DNA from: Methylovorus glucosotrophus
GTDB lineage: Bacteria > Pseudomonadota > Gammaproteobacteria > Burkholderiales > Methylophilaceae
NCBI RefSeq assembly: GCF_009858335.1
Contig: NZ_VMSE01000002.1
Location: forward strand, 515,324-579,323
Direction of reading: 5' to 3'
DNA length: 64,000 bases
Made by a program: the position numbers and the translations under genes. Every line of letters begins with the position of its first letter. Position 1 is the first letter of the stretch. The notes under the pieces were generated by a model, which searched no databases, was not told the origin of the DNA, and saw only the letters and a program-made list of their open reading frames with translations. Shown piece by piece: positions 27,977-37,724 of the stretch.

Positions 27977-28498
27977 ATGATAGATCGCGATGGATATCGC
28001 CCGAATGTCGGCATCATATTATGCAATGCCCGCAATGAGGTTTTTTGGGGCAAGCGTATTCGCGAACACTCCTGGCAGTTTCCGCAGGGTGGCATCAAGC
28101 ACGGCGAAACGCCCGAGCAAGCCATGTACCGTGAGCTTATGGAAGAGGTTGGCTTGCGCCCGGAGCACGTCAAAATTCTTGGCCGCACCCGCGACTGGTT
28201 GCGGTATGAAGTCCCCACCAACTGGATCAAGCGTGAGTGGCGCGGTAGTTATCGCGGCCAGAAGCAGATCTGGTTCCTGCTGCGTATGGTAGGTCGCGAT
28301 TCGGATGTGTCACTGCGTGCCAGCACGCATCCTGAGTTTGATGCCTGGCGCTGGAGCGAGTATTGGGTGCCCATGGAGAGTGTGATTGAGTTCAAGCGCG
28401 AGGTGTATCGCCTGGCCCTGAATGAGCTTGCGGCTCACCTCAGCGGGGATACGCGCAAAAAACCGCGCAATCACAGCAGTTCCATTATTGCCTCCTGA
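27977..28498 (+). CDS. rppH: RNA pyrophosphohydrolase RppH
   Basis: Nudix hydrolase that removes pyrophosphate from the 5' triphosphate of mRNA and so triggers RNase E-dependent decay. Starts [17 protein letters not shown] and has the RppH-type Nudix box [17 protein letters not shown] followed by EEVGL at residues 38-60, with the catalytic Glu pair at 56-57. [13 protein letters not shown] and the C-terminal [12 protein letters not shown] are RppH-specific. Length 173 aa. AAGGTAG is the ribosome-binding site. It is convergent with psd. Confidence 0.94.
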   Translation: MIDRDGYRPNVGIILCNARNEVFWGKRIREHSWQFPQGGIKHGETPEQAMYRELMEEVGLRPEHVKILGRTRDWLRYEVPTNWIKREWRGSYRGQKQIWFLLRMVGRDSDVSLRASTHPEFDAWRWSEYWVPMESVIEFKREVYRLALNELAAHLSGDTRKKPRNHSSSIIAS

Positions 28499-28525
28499 GC
28501 AAGGCTTGCGTGGGGCTGATGCGTG

Positions 28526-29371
28526 CTAGCCCCTGTTTGCCATGGCTTCGCCCAGCTGGATCGGGCGGCCTTCCTGCCATACCGGATTAAACTGCAAGGG
28601 CTGTTTTGGAAAAAGCAGCACCACCGTCGAGCCCAATAAAAACCGACCCATTTCCTCATTCTGCTTGAGGTGAATCTGGTGCTCGGCATATTCCCATACC
28701 GAAATATTGCCCGGACGTGGCGGATTGACCACGCCATGCCAGGTGGTGGCCATGCTGCCGACGATGGTGGCGCCCACCAATACCAGCACAAACTTGCCAT
28801 GCGCTGAGTCAAACTCGCATACCACGCGCTCGTTGCGCGCAAACAGGCCAGGCACGCCTTGCGCAGTCACCGGGTTGACCGAAAACAGATCGCCGGGGAC
28901 GTAGGTCATGCGCAGCAGGTGCCCATCGCAGGGCATGTGGATGCGGTGATAGTCTCTGGGGCTGAGGTAGAGGGTGGCAAAGTGGCCATCCTGAAATTCA
29001 TCTGCCAGTGCCTGATTGCCTGCCAGCAATGCCGTGGTGGAGTAGTGGTGGCCTTTGGCCTGAAAAATCTGGTCGCCAACAATGGGGCCGATCTGGCTGA
29101 TAGCACCATCAACCGGGCATAGCCAGGTAGCCTCAGCGACGGGGCGGGCATCTGCGCGCAGGGGGCGGGTGAAGAATTCGTTAAAACTGGCGTAGCGCTT
29201 GATATCGGCCTCAACGGCCTCTTGCATATTCACTGAGTAGCGAGCGACGAACCAGCGAATAATCGCTGTTGTTACCCAGCCCATGCGGGCATTGGCGACC
29301 CATCCGGCGAAAACGGTGATGGCCTGTTTGGGCAAGAGATATTGCAGGGAGACGGCGAGACGGTTCAACAC
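28526..29371 (-). CDS. psd: Phosphatidylserine decarboxylase proenzyme
   Basis: Membrane-associated pyruvoyl enzyme making phosphatidylethanolamine. Self-cleavage site LGST lies in GRFLLGSTVVLLFP near residue 250; cleavage before Ser gives the pyruvoyl alpha chain. Catalytic region FATLYLSPRDYHRIHMPCDG and YVPGDLFSVNPVTAQ are standard. The start is a GTG at 29371: aligned with E. coli Psd (MLNSFKLSLQYILPK) the protein opens MLNRLAVSLQYLLPK, and GGA lies seven bases upstream; the longer open frame is not conserved. Length 281 aa. Confidence 0.94.
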   Translation of the reverse strand: MLNRLAVSLQYLLPKQAITVFAGWVANARMGWVTTAIIRWFVARYSVNMQEAVEADIKRYASFNEFFTRPLRADARPVAEATWLCPVDGAISQIGPIVGDQIFQAKGHHYSTTALLAGNQALADEFQDGHFATLYLSPRDYHRIHMPCDGHLLRMTYVPGDLFSVNPVTAQGVPGLFARNERVVCEFDSAHGKFVLVLVGATIVGSMATTWHGVVNPPRPGNISVWEYAEHQIHLKQNEEMGRFLLGSTVVLLFPKQPLQFNPVWQEGRPIQLGEAMANRG

Positions 29372-29451
29372 ACAAGATTCCGGATGGGCAATGAGCGGAC
29401 TATTATAATGATAGCGGAGGCAAGTCCCAAGGATGGTGGTGTATAGGCAAT

Positions 29452-29484
29452 AAAAAAGGCGATGCATGAGCATCGCCTTTTTTA
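29452..29484. terminator. Bidirectional terminator between psd and ilvC
   Basis: AAAAAAGGCGATGC (29452-29465) and GCATCGCCTTTTTT (29470-29483) form a perfect 14-base stem with loop ATGA. Reading leftward it ends the ilv operon. Confidence 0.88.
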
Positions 29485-29524
29485 TGGTGTCATGCGTTGA
29501 ATTTACGCATGACGGAGATGTTGC

Positions 29525-30589
<1,065 letters not shown>

Positions 30590-30614
30590 TCAGGTCTGGG
30601 CCATGCAGCGCCAG

Positions 30615-30636
30615 AAAACGGGCATCCAATTGCCCG
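30615..30636 (-). terminator. Possible weak terminator or attenuator between ilvH and ilvC
   Basis: CGGGCA (30619-30624) and TGCCCG (30631-30636) form a six-base GC-rich stem; read leftward it is followed by TTTTC. It lies in the 107-base gap just after ilvH and could lower read-through into ilvC. The stem is short, so this is tentative. Confidence 0.35.
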
Positions 30637-30648
30637 AACTCACATTGA

Positions 30649-31140
30649 TTAAATCTTGAGAATCCGGTCGCCGCGTCCGATGCCAGAGGCCCCGGTACGC
30701 ACTGTTTCCAGTATGGCCGTCTTGTCCAGCGCTTCCAGAAACGCATCCAGCTTGCTGCCAGTGCCAGTCAGCTCAATGGTGTAACTGCCATCGGCCACAT
30801 CGATGATGCGACCACGGAAGATATCGCACATACGTTTCATTTCGTCGCGGAAAGGGCCAGTGGCCTTTACCTTGACCAGCATCAGTTCGCGTTCGATATA
30901 ACGACCATCGTTAAGGTCGAGTACCTTGACCACATCGACCAGCTTGTTGAGCTGCTTGATGATCTGCTCGATCACTTCGTCGGATCCGGAAGTGACGATG
31001 GTCATGCGTGACAATGTGGGATCTTCGGTAGGAGCCACAGTCAGGGATTCAATATTGTAGGCACGCGCCGAGAACAGGCCGGCCACGCGGGACAAGGCGC
31101 CCGCTTCGTTTTCCATGAGTAAGGAAATAATGTGTTTCAT
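30649..31140 (-). CDS. ilvH: Acetolactate synthase small (regulatory) subunit
   Basis: 163-aa regulatory subunit with an N-terminal ACT domain (MKHIISLLMENEAGALSRVAGLFSARAYNIESL, in part) and a C-terminal ACT-like ferredoxin domain (ALDKTAILETVRTGASGIGRG). It binds valine and activates the catalytic subunit. It follows ilvB after 13 bases on the same strand. The length and sequence fit the IlvH/IlvN type single-copy enzyme of betaproteobacteria. Confidence 0.95.
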   Translation of the reverse strand: MKHIISLLMENEAGALSRVAGLFSARAYNIESLTVAPTEDPTLSRMTIVTSGSDEVIEQIIKQLNKLVDVVKVLDLNDGRYIERELMLVKVKATGPFRDEMKRMCDIFRGRIIDVADGSYTIELTGTGSKLDAFLEALDKTAILETVRTGASGIGRGDRILKI

Positions 31141-31153
31141 CTAACAGCTCGCT

Positions 31154-32911
31154 CTACAGTTCTTCGGCCAGAATCATCTCGGACAGCCCCTTGCCATTTG
31201 GCACCATCGGGAATACGTTTTCCTTCTGGTCAGTGAGGAAGTCCATGAATACCATGCGCTCTTTCAGCTTGGGGCCAAAGGCCTCTTTCAGCGCTGGCTC
31301 TACATCGGATGGCTTCTCGATGCGCATGCCAACATGACCATAAGCCTCCGCTAGCTTGACGAAGTCAGGCAGCGCATCCATATAGGATTCGGAGTAGCGG
31401 TTGCCATAGAAGAATTCCTGCCACTGGCGCACCATGCCCATGTAGCGGTTGTTCAGCGTGACTACCTTGACCGGCAGGTGGAACTGCTTGCAGGTGGATA
31501 GCTCCTGAATACACATCTGGATCGAAGCTTCGCCAGTCACGCAGGCTACCTGCGCATCGGGGTAAGCCAGCTGCACGCCCATGGCGTAAGGCAGGCCCAC
31601 ACCCATGGTGCCCAGGCCGCCAGAATTGATCCAGCGACGTGGCTTGTCGAATTTGTAATATTGCGCCGCCCACATCTGGTGCTGCCCCACGTCGGAGGTG
31701 ATAAAGGCATCGCCCTTGGTCACTTCCCACAGTTTTTCCAGCACATACTGGGGCTTGATGATGTCGCTGTTGCGGTCATAGCTCAGACATTTCTTGCTGC
31801 GCCATGCCTCGATCTGGGTCCACCATGCCTGAATGGCCGCTTCTTCCGGCTTCTTGTCGGCAGCGGCTTTGAATTCGCCATCCAGCAGATCATTCATCTC
31901 GCCGAGCACTGACTGTACGTGGCCGACAATCGGCACATCCACTTTCACGCGCTTGGAGATGGAGGAGGGGTCGACATCAATGTGAATGATGGTGCGGCTC
32001 TTGCTGAAGAAGTGATCCGGATTGCCGATAACGCGGTCATCAAAACGCGCGCCGATGGCAATCAGCACATCACAGTCCTGCATGGCCATGTTGGCTTCCA
32101 GCGTGCCGTGCATACCCAGCATGCCGACAAACTGACGGTCGGTGGCGGGGTAGCCGCCCAAACCCATCAGGGTATTGGTGATTGGGAAGCCCAGGCGACG
32201 TGCCAATTTGACCAGCTGTTCGGACGCATCGCCCAGAATAATGCCGCCACCGGTGTACAACATCGGGCGCTTGGCATCCAGCATCAGACGCAGGGCTTTC
32301 TTGATCTGGCCGGAATGTCCCTTGAGTATCGGGTTGTATGAACGCATTTCCACCGTTTCAGGGTAGCTGAAGGCATGGAACTGCGCTGTAATGTCCTTGG
32401 GAATATCGACCACAACCGGGCCTGGACGGCCGGTGCCTGCAATATAGAAGGCCTTCTTGATGGTGGCAGCAAGATCCTTGATGTCCTTCACCAGGAAGTT
32501 GTGCTTAACACAGGGGCGTGTAATGCCGACCATGTCGACTTCCTGGAAGGCGTCCATGCCAATCGAGGGCGCAGGTACCTGGCCACTCAGCACAACCAGT
32601 GGAATCGAGTCCATATAAGCAGTTGCAATGCCGGTCACGGCATTGGTCGCACCTGGACCTGAAGTCACCAGTGCAACACCGACCTCGCCCGTGGCGCGTG
32701 CGTAAGCATCCGCCGCATGCACGGCAGCCTGCTCATGGCGAACCAGCACGTGCTTGAAGTGGGATTGATTGAAAATCGCGTCGTAAATGTTCAGGACAGC
32801 GCCGCCAGGATAGCCGAAAACGAATTTAACGTTTTCTTCCTGTAAGCAGCGAATAACGATTTCTGCGCCCGTGCATTGATTGCCCGTGGTCGGATTGCTA
32901 GGGTCTTCCAT
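31154..32911 (-). CDS. ilvB: Acetolactate synthase large (catalytic) subunit
   Basis: Thiamine diphosphate and FAD enzyme that makes acetolactate and acetohydroxybutyrate. Catalytic Glu is in VLVRHEQAAVHAADAYARATG near residue 57; FAD region GLGGYPATDRQFVGMLGMHG; ThDP-Mg motif is VTGEASIQMCIQELSTCKQ followed by LNNRYMGMVRQWQ (usually GDGS; here GEAS in the same position). Length 585 aa. The ATG at 32911 is preceded by a plausible sigma-70 promoter. The symbol ilvB or ilvI is a matter of naming only. Confidence 0.95.
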   Translation of the reverse strand: MEDPSNPTTGNQCTGAEIVIRCLQEENVKFVFGYPGGAVLNIYDAIFNQSHFKHVLVRHEQAAVHAADAYARATGEVGVALVTSGPGATNAVTGIATAYMDSIPLVVLSGQVPAPSIGMDAFQEVDMVGITRPCVKHNFLVKDIKDLAATIKKAFYIAGTGRPGPVVVDIPKDITAQFHAFSYPETVEMRSYNPILKGHSGQIKKALRLMLDAKRPMLYTGGGIILGDASEQLVKLARRLGFPITNTLMGLGGYPATDRQFVGMLGMHGTLEANMAMQDCDVLIAIGARFDDRVIGNPDHFFSKSRTIIHIDVDPSSISKRVKVDVPIVGHVQSVLGEMNDLLDGEFKAAADKKPEEAAIQAWWTQIEAWRSKKCLSYDRNSDIIKPQYVLEKLWEVTKGDAFITSDVGQHQMWAAQYYKFDKPRRWINSGGLGTMGVGLPYAMGVQLAYPDAQVACVTGEASIQMCIQELSTCKQFHLPVKVVTLNNRYMGMVRQWQEFFYGNRYSESYMDALPDFVKLAEAYGHVGMRIEKPSDVEPALKEAFGPKLKERMVFMDFLTDQKENVFPMVPNGKGLSEMILAEEL

Positions 32912-32949
32912 AAATCTTGCTGTTTTTACTGAGAATTGGGGAACCCTGA

Positions 32950-32978
32950 ACAGTAACTGTTTGAATGTATTTGGTCAA
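32950..32978 (-). promoter_or_regulatory. Predicted sigma-70 promoter of ilvBHC
   Basis: On the leftward strand TTGACC (32978-32973) and TACTGT (32955-32950) are separated by 17 bases, about 40 bases ahead of the ilvB ATG. No leader peptide rich in Val, Leu or Ile codons and no obvious attenuator were seen in the 138-base gap. Confidence 0.45.
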
Positions 32979-33049
32979 GAATCAAAATGCGAAATTGACG
33001 GATGTACAAACATATTCGGCACAGATAATGAAATTTGCGCCAAGCAGGC

Positions 33050-34831
33050 TTATTCCAGAGGTGGCGCGACCTTGCTCAATTCTTCCATGGTGGTGAGTCC
33101 GGCCGCGATTTTTTCGGCACCATTGATGAGCAATGGTTGCATGCCTTGCTTGTAGGCCATGGCACGAATTTTCGCCAGGTCGGCATCCGGGGTGATGAGT
33201 TTTTTAATCTCGGGGGTGATGGTCAGCATTTCATAAATACCGCTACGGCCGCGATAGCCGGTCATGCGGCACTCCAGGCAGCCGGTAATGCCATGTGCAT
33301 GCGCTGGCGCGGGCAGCTTCCAGGGTGCGGTGTATTGATGCCACTGGTCGCTGTCTATGGTCATGGGCTGTTTGCAAGCAGGGCAGAGGGTGCGCACCAG
33401 CCGTTGCGCCATGATGCCGAGCACCGTGGACTGAATAAGGTAGGACGGCACGCCAAGATCCAGGAGGCGGGTGATGGCCGATGGCGCATCGTTGGTATGC
33501 AATGTCGACAGCACCAAGTGGCCGGTAAGCGCCGCCTGGATTGCCATTTCGGCGGTTTCCACATCGCGGATTTCGCCGACCATGATGATGTCCGGATCCT
33601 GCCGCAGCAACGTACGTATGCCATCGGCAAAGCTCAGGTCAATGTTCTGCTGCACCTGCATCTGGTTGAAGGCTGGCTCCACCATTTCAATCGGCTCTTC
33701 CACCGTGCAGACGTTGACTTCTGGCGTGGCCAGTTGCTTGAGGGTGGAATACAGCGTGGTGGTTTTGCCAGAGCCGGTGGGACCGGTGACCAGAATGATG
33801 CCGTTCGGTTGGCGGGTCCAGGCGCGCCATTGCTCATCTTGCGCAGGTGAAAAGCCCAGTTCGATGAAGTCCTTGACGATGACATCCGGGGTAAATACCC
33901 GCATCACCAGTTTTTCGCCAAAGGCGGTCGGCATGGTGGAAAGACGCAGCTCGACCTCATTGCCTTCGGTGGTCAGCGTTTTGATGCGGCCATCCTGCGG
34001 TCGGCGTTTTTCCACCATGTCCATGCGGCCCAGCAGTTTGATGCGGCTGGTAATGGCATTCATGATGGTGGAAGGCAGCTGGTACACCTGATGCAGCACG
34101 CCATCAATGCGGAAGCGCATGATGCCGATATTGCGGCGGGGTTCCAGATGGATATCGCTGGCGCGCTGCTCAAACGCATATTTGAACAGCCAGTCCACGA
34201 TGTTGACGATATGTTGCTCGTTGGCGTCCAGATTCTTGTTCTTGCCCAGCTCCACCAGTTGCTCGAAGTTCTGTACCCCGATGATCTGCCCGGCCTTGGC
34301 GGTATTGGCCAGGTTGATGGAGTTGGCGAGGTTGTACACCTCGGGCAGGTAACGGTTGATCTCCAGTGGATTGGCGATGACCAGGCGTATCTTGAGATTC
34401 ATGATGCGCTCAAGATCGGGAATCCAGTCGGTCAGGAAAGGCTCTGCCGTGGCGATGGTGGCTTCGTTGGCGCCCACCTTGACCGGCATGATCTTGAGCC
34501 GTTCGGCATAGGCTTTGGAGACGACTTGCGCTACCGATCCGAAATCCAGATTGAGCGGGTCTATATGAAAGTAATCGAGGCCTACCCGTTTTGCCAGCCA
34601 CTCGGTCAGGTTTTCAACGGACAAGGGCTTGTGTGGGCTTAGCAGGCTTTTCCACTTTTGTTCGCCGATGACGACCAGTGGATGCAGGTTGGATTTGTCC
34701 AGCTTGCGGTCTTTATATAACTGCTCGGCATCCTTTTTTTCCACCATGCCGTCATTCACCAGCATGCGCAATACATCGCCGATGGTGAGGCGGCCTTGCA
34801 AAGGTTTGGCTGTGGCAGCGACTTTGCTCAT
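33050..34831 (-). CDS. GspE/PilB-family secretion ATPase, additional copy
   Basis: 593-aa traffic ATPase distinct from pilB in this window. N-terminal MshEN-like domain (about 20-180), then a GspE ATPase with Walker A VTGPTGSGKTTTLYST near residue 335, Asp box VEEPIEMVEPAFNQMQV, Walker B IIMVGEIRDVETAEMA, His box STLHTNDAPSAI, and a zinc knuckle CPACK...CLECRMTGYRGRSGIYEM. The ATG at 34831 (SKVAATAK) is preferred; a start ten codons earlier is possible. No gspD, F or G genes are next to it, so whether it serves a type II secretion system, another pilus or an accessory role is open. Confidence 0.85.
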   Translation of the reverse strand: MSKVAATAKPLQGRLTIGDVLRMLVNDGMVEKKDAEQLYKDRKLDKSNLHPLVVIGEQKWKSLLSPHKPLSVENLTEWLAKRVGLDYFHIDPLNLDFGSVAQVVSKAYAERLKIMPVKVGANEATIATAEPFLTDWIPDLERIMNLKIRLVIANPLEINRYLPEVYNLANSINLANTAKAGQIIGVQNFEQLVELGKNKNLDANEQHIVNIVDWLFKYAFEQRASDIHLEPRRNIGIMRFRIDGVLHQVYQLPSTIMNAITSRIKLLGRMDMVEKRRPQDGRIKTLTTEGNEVELRLSTMPTAFGEKLVMRVFTPDVIVKDFIELGFSPAQDEQWRAWTRQPNGIILVTGPTGSGKTTTLYSTLKQLATPEVNVCTVEEPIEMVEPAFNQMQVQQNIDLSFADGIRTLLRQDPDIIMVGEIRDVETAEMAIQAALTGHLVLSTLHTNDAPSAITRLLDLGVPSYLIQSTVLGIMAQRLVRTLCPACKQPMTIDSDQWHQYTAPWKLPAPAHAHGITGCLECRMTGYRGRSGIYEMLTITPEIKKLITPDADLAKIRAMAYKQGMQPLLINGAEKIAAGLTTMEELSKVAPPLE

Positions 34832-34930
34832 GTGGGGTCCTTCGGTATGCCCTGTTGTCATATTTCAGTCATTCAGGATAGTGGCAAACGCGCTCACGGG
34901 TCTAGCGTTTTTACGATTGTAAGTGTTGTT

Positions 34931-34976
34931 GTTTCAAGACTTTGAATCTTCACTCTTCGATATTCAGTCTTGAAAC
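34931..34976. repeat. 11-bp inverted repeat at the nadC 3' end
   Basis: GTTTCAAGACT (34931-34941) and AGTCTTGAAAC (34966-34976) are perfect arms; GAAT/ATTC inside extend the stem past a two-base bulge. It overlaps the last codons and stop of nadC. There is no T run, so it is not a classical terminator; it may block 3' exonucleases. Confidence 0.6.
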
Positions 34977-35827
34977 CGGAGCGATAAGTCTATCGCATGT
35001 ACGTGTTTGGTCAGGCCGCCAATGGAAATGCGGTCCACACCGGTTTCCGCAATGTCGCGCACGGTCTCCAGCTCCACTCCCCCCGATGCTTCCAGAATGG
35101 CACGTCCGGCATTCAGTGCCACTGCCTCGCGCATGCCGGCCAGATCAAAGTTATCCAGCAGAATTAATTCTGCACCTGCGGCCAGCGCTTCTTCAAGCTG
35201 AGCCAGGGATTCCACCTCAATCTGCAGGCTGGCATGCGAGCTCAATTTGATGGCGGCTTGCATCACCGCCGCAATGCTGCCTGCAGCGGCAATATGATTT
35301 TCCTTGATCAGAATGCCATCGTACAAGCCCATGCGCTGGTTCAAGCCACCGCCGACGGTGACCGCATATTTTTGTGCCATGCGCAGTCCGGGCAGGGTTT
35401 TACGGGTATCCAGAATTCGCGCTTTGGTGCCCTGCACCGCTTGCACGTAGCGCGCGGTGACCGTGGCGGTCGCCGATAAGGTCTGCAGGAAATTCAGCGC
35501 GCAGCGCTCGGCAGTCAGAATTTGTCGGGCATTGCCAGTGATGATGCACAAGGTTTGTCCGGCGCTGACTTCAGCCCCTTCGCTGATCTGCCACTGCAGC
35601 CTGGCTTGCGGAGCCAATCGCGCAAAGCAGGCCTCCACCCAGGGAATGCCGCATATTATCGCCGGCTCGCGGCTGATCAAGGTGGCATGCGCATGCTGGT
35701 CGGCGGGTACCAGACTCGCGGTCAGGTCGCCGCTGCCAATGTCTTCGGCAATGGCCGCCTCGATATTGCGCTGGATCGCGCTTTGTAATTCGGGGGAGAG
35801 CAGGGGAACGGATAGGGTGGTGGTCAT
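34964..35827 (-). CDS. nadC: Nicotinate-nucleotide pyrophosphorylase (carboxylating)
   Basis: Quinolinate phosphoribosyltransferase, forming nicotinate mononucleotide for NAD synthesis. Length 287 aa. Conserved: EDIGSGDLTASLVP at the N-terminus, LTAERCALNFLQTLSATAT near residue 107, ILDTRKTLPGLRMAQKYAV near 140 with the catalytic Lys and Arg, and EVESLAQLEEAL and EASGGVELETVRDIAETGVD in the barrel. nadA and nadB are not adjacent. The predicted -10 lies so close to the ATG that the mRNA may be leaderless. Confidence 0.94.
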   Translation of the reverse strand: MTTTLSVPLLSPELQSAIQRNIEAAIAEDIGSGDLTASLVPADQHAHATLISREPAIICGIPWVEACFARLAPQARLQWQISEGAEVSAGQTLCIITGNARQILTAERCALNFLQTLSATATVTARYVQAVQGTKARILDTRKTLPGLRMAQKYAVTVGGGLNQRMGLYDGILIKENHIAAAGSIAAVMQAAIKLSSHASLQIEVESLAQLEEALAAGAELILLDNFDLAGMREAVALNAGRAILEASGGVELETVRDIAETGVDRISIGGLTKHVHAIDLSLRFQD

Positions 35828-35834
35828 GATTTAC

Positions 35835-35842
35835 ATTATAAT
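35835..35842. promoter_or_regulatory. Palindromic ATTATAAT box between nadC and the GST gene
   Basis: ATTATAAT contains a perfect TATAAT on each strand. Leftward it would place the nadC transcription start at or next to its ATG (35827); rightward it lies 38 bases ahead of the GST start. No good -35 hexamer was found on either strand. Confidence 0.35.
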
Positions 35843-35879
35843 GCCGACTAAGCTTATCTTCGTCGAATCCTCCATCCTT

Positions 35880-36491
35880 ATGAAGCTCTATTACTCACTC
35901 ACCAGCCCTTATGCCCGCAAAGTTCGTGTGGTCGCTGCCGAAAAACGGATTGATATCGAGATGGTGCAGGTGGTGCTCTCTGACCCTGACTGTCCCGTGC
36001 CTGACCATAATCCCTTGGGCAAGATACCCGTTCTGGTGCTGGATGATGGGGAGAGCATTTTTGATTCGCGCGTGATCGTCGAATTTCTGGATCACCGTAC
36101 CCCGGTGGCTCACCTGATCCCGCAGGATCATGGGCAGAAAATTCGCGTTCGTCGCTGGGAAGCCCTGGCCGATGGCGTGTGCGATGCCGCCGTGGCGGTG
36201 ATCATGGAAGGTCGCCGTGCGCCTGAAAAGCAGGATGCGGCTGCGCTGGAAAAACAGATGGGTAAAGTCACGCGCGGCCTTGCAGCCATGAATGATGAAC
36301 TGGGCGCGGCCAAATGGTGTGTCAACGGCAACTTCAGTCTCGCGGACATTGCACTGGGCTGTGTGCTGGGCTACCTGGATCTGCGCTATGCCCATCTTGG
36401 CTGGAAGGACACCTACCCCAACCTGGCACGGCATTATGCGGCCATGCTGCAACGCCCCTCGTTCAAGGATACGATGCCACCCGCCCAATAA
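35880..36491 (+). CDS. Glutathione S-transferase family protein
   Basis: 203-aa GST: N-terminal thioredoxin-fold domain (1-80) with YSLTSPYARKVRVVAAEK, the cis-Pro NPLGKIPVLVLDDG near residue 50 and SIFDSRVIVEFLD for glutathione gamma-glutamyl contact; then an all-helical domain with NGNFSLADIALGCVLGYLDLR. The start at 35880 gives MKLYYSLTSP, the usual opening for the YibF/YfcF-like group. The catalytic Ser is probably in the LTSPYAR loop. Substrate unknown. Its stop overlaps a small downstream frame by one base (TAATG). Confidence 0.9.
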   Translation: MKLYYSLTSPYARKVRVVAAEKRIDIEMVQVVLSDPDCPVPDHNPLGKIPVLVLDDGESIFDSRVIVEFLDHRTPVAHLIPQDHGQKIRVRRWEALADGVCDAAVAVIMEGRRAPEKQDAAALEKQMGKVTRGLAAMNDELGAAKWCVNGNFSLADIALGCVLGYLDLRYAHLGWKDTYPNLARHYAAMLQRPSFKDTMPPAQ

Positions 36492-36655
36492 TGGCTTGGC
36501 AGGCGGCGGTGCTGGAGAGTCCAGTGCTGCAGCCTGCCGATCTTCAATGCTGGGACTTCCAGGTCATTTCTTCCGCCCCAGCTTCAAATGCCGCTGCCAT
36601 CGAGCAGTCCAGCCATACTTTCTATCAAACGGTGCCAGTCAAACTGCGCGGGTAA
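36491..36655 (+). CDS. Possible 54-aa small protein coupled to the GST gene
   Basis: A short frame begins in a TAATG overlap with the GST stop and encodes [19 protein letters not shown] through [11 protein letters not shown], 54 aa. Its end overlaps the 3' end of mnmA on the other strand by 17 bases. I recognise no family. The translational overlap and the empty space it fills are the only support; the composition is not clearly protein-like, so it may be chance. Confidence 0.25.
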   Translation: MAWQAAVLESPVLQPADLQCWDFQVISSAPASNAAAIEQSSHTFYQTVPVKLRG

Positions 36656-37724
36656 TGATGCCACCACCCAAACACACCTGACTTTCATAGACCACGGCGG
36701 ATTGCCCCGGCGTGATCGCCCATTGCGGCTGCCCGAAGCGGATTTCTGTTTCGCTTTCTTCCAGGCGATCAATCTCGCAGGGTGCATCTGGCTGGCGATA
36801 GCGGGTCTTGGCCGCATATACCCAATGCGTTTCCGGCGCTTCGCCTGCAATCCAGTGCAATTGGCTGGCCACCAGGCCATCGTTGCATAGCAGCGGGTGG
36901 TCATGGCCCTGCACGACGATCAGCACATTGCGCTGCATATCCTTGCCCGCCACAAACCACGGCTCGCCATTGCTTTCACGCGAGCCGCCTATTTTCAGGC
37001 CCTGACGCTGACCCAGTGTGTAATACATCAGGCCTTCGTGTTCGCCCACCACTTTGCCTTCCGGCGTTTGCATTTCGCCGGGTTCGCGCGGCAGGTAACG
37101 ATTCAGGAACTCGCGGAACGGACGCTCGCCGATAAAGCAGATGCCGGTGGAGTCTTTTTTGCCTGCCGTGACCAAGCCTTCGCGATGGGCGATTTCACGC
37201 ACCTCGCGCTTCAGCAGGCCGCCCAGCGGAAACAGGGTTTTGCTGAGCTGAAGCTGGTTAAGGCGATACAGGAAGTAGCTTTGGTCCTTGCTACCGTCTT
37301 CTGCCTTTAATAGCTGGAACAAGCCGTTTTTCTCGCGTACTTGCGCGTAATGGCCGGTGGCGATCAGATCCGCGCCCAGGCCCATGGCATGATCCAGAAA
37401 GGCCTTGAACTTGATTTCCGAGTTGCAGAAGATGTCCGGATTCGGCGTGCGGCCCGCCTGATACTCTTCCAGAAAGTTCTGGAAAACACGTTCTTTGTAT
37501 TCCTTGCTGAAGTTAACCGCTTCCAGCTCAATGCCGATCTTGTCGGCGACCGCCGCGGCGTCTATCAGGTCCTGCTTGGCCGGGCAGTATTCATCGGTGT
37601 CGTCGTCTTCCCAGTTTTTCATGAAAAGACCCACGACGTCATAGCCTTGCTCCTTCAATAGCAAGGCCGTTACAGAAGAGTCGACGCCGCCGGAGAGGCC
37701 AACGACTACACGCTTTTTACTCAT
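36639..37724 (-). CDS. mnmA: tRNA-specific 2-thiouridylase MnmA
   Basis: Puts sulfur on U34 of tRNA-Glu, -Gln and -Lys. ATP pyrophosphatase loop [16 protein letters not shown] at the N-terminus, catalytic Cys in [14 protein letters not shown] near residue 100 and the second Cys in [13 protein letters not shown] near 197, so both redox cysteines are present. FMKNWEDDD near residue 35 is the MnmA signature. Length 361 aa. It overlaps the upstream Nudix gene by four bases, the same nudJ-mnmA order as in E. coli. Confidence 0.95.
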   Translation of the reverse strand: MSKKRVVVGLSGGVDSSVTALLLKEQGYDVVGLFMKNWEDDDTDEYCPAKQDLIDAAAVADKIGIELEAVNFSKEYKERVFQNFLEEYQAGRTPNPDIFCNSEIKFKAFLDHAMGLGADLIATGHYAQVREKNGLFQLLKAEDGSKDQSYFLYRLNQLQLSKTLFPLGGLLKREVREIAHREGLVTAGKKDSTGICFIGERPFREFLNRYLPREPGEMQTPEGKVVGEHEGLMYYTLGQRQGLKIGGSRESNGEPWFVAGKDMQRNVLIVVQGHDHPLLCNDGLVASQLHWIAGEAPETHWVYAAKTRYRQPDAPCEIDRLEESETEIRFGQPQWAITPGQSAVVYESQVCLGGGIITRAV

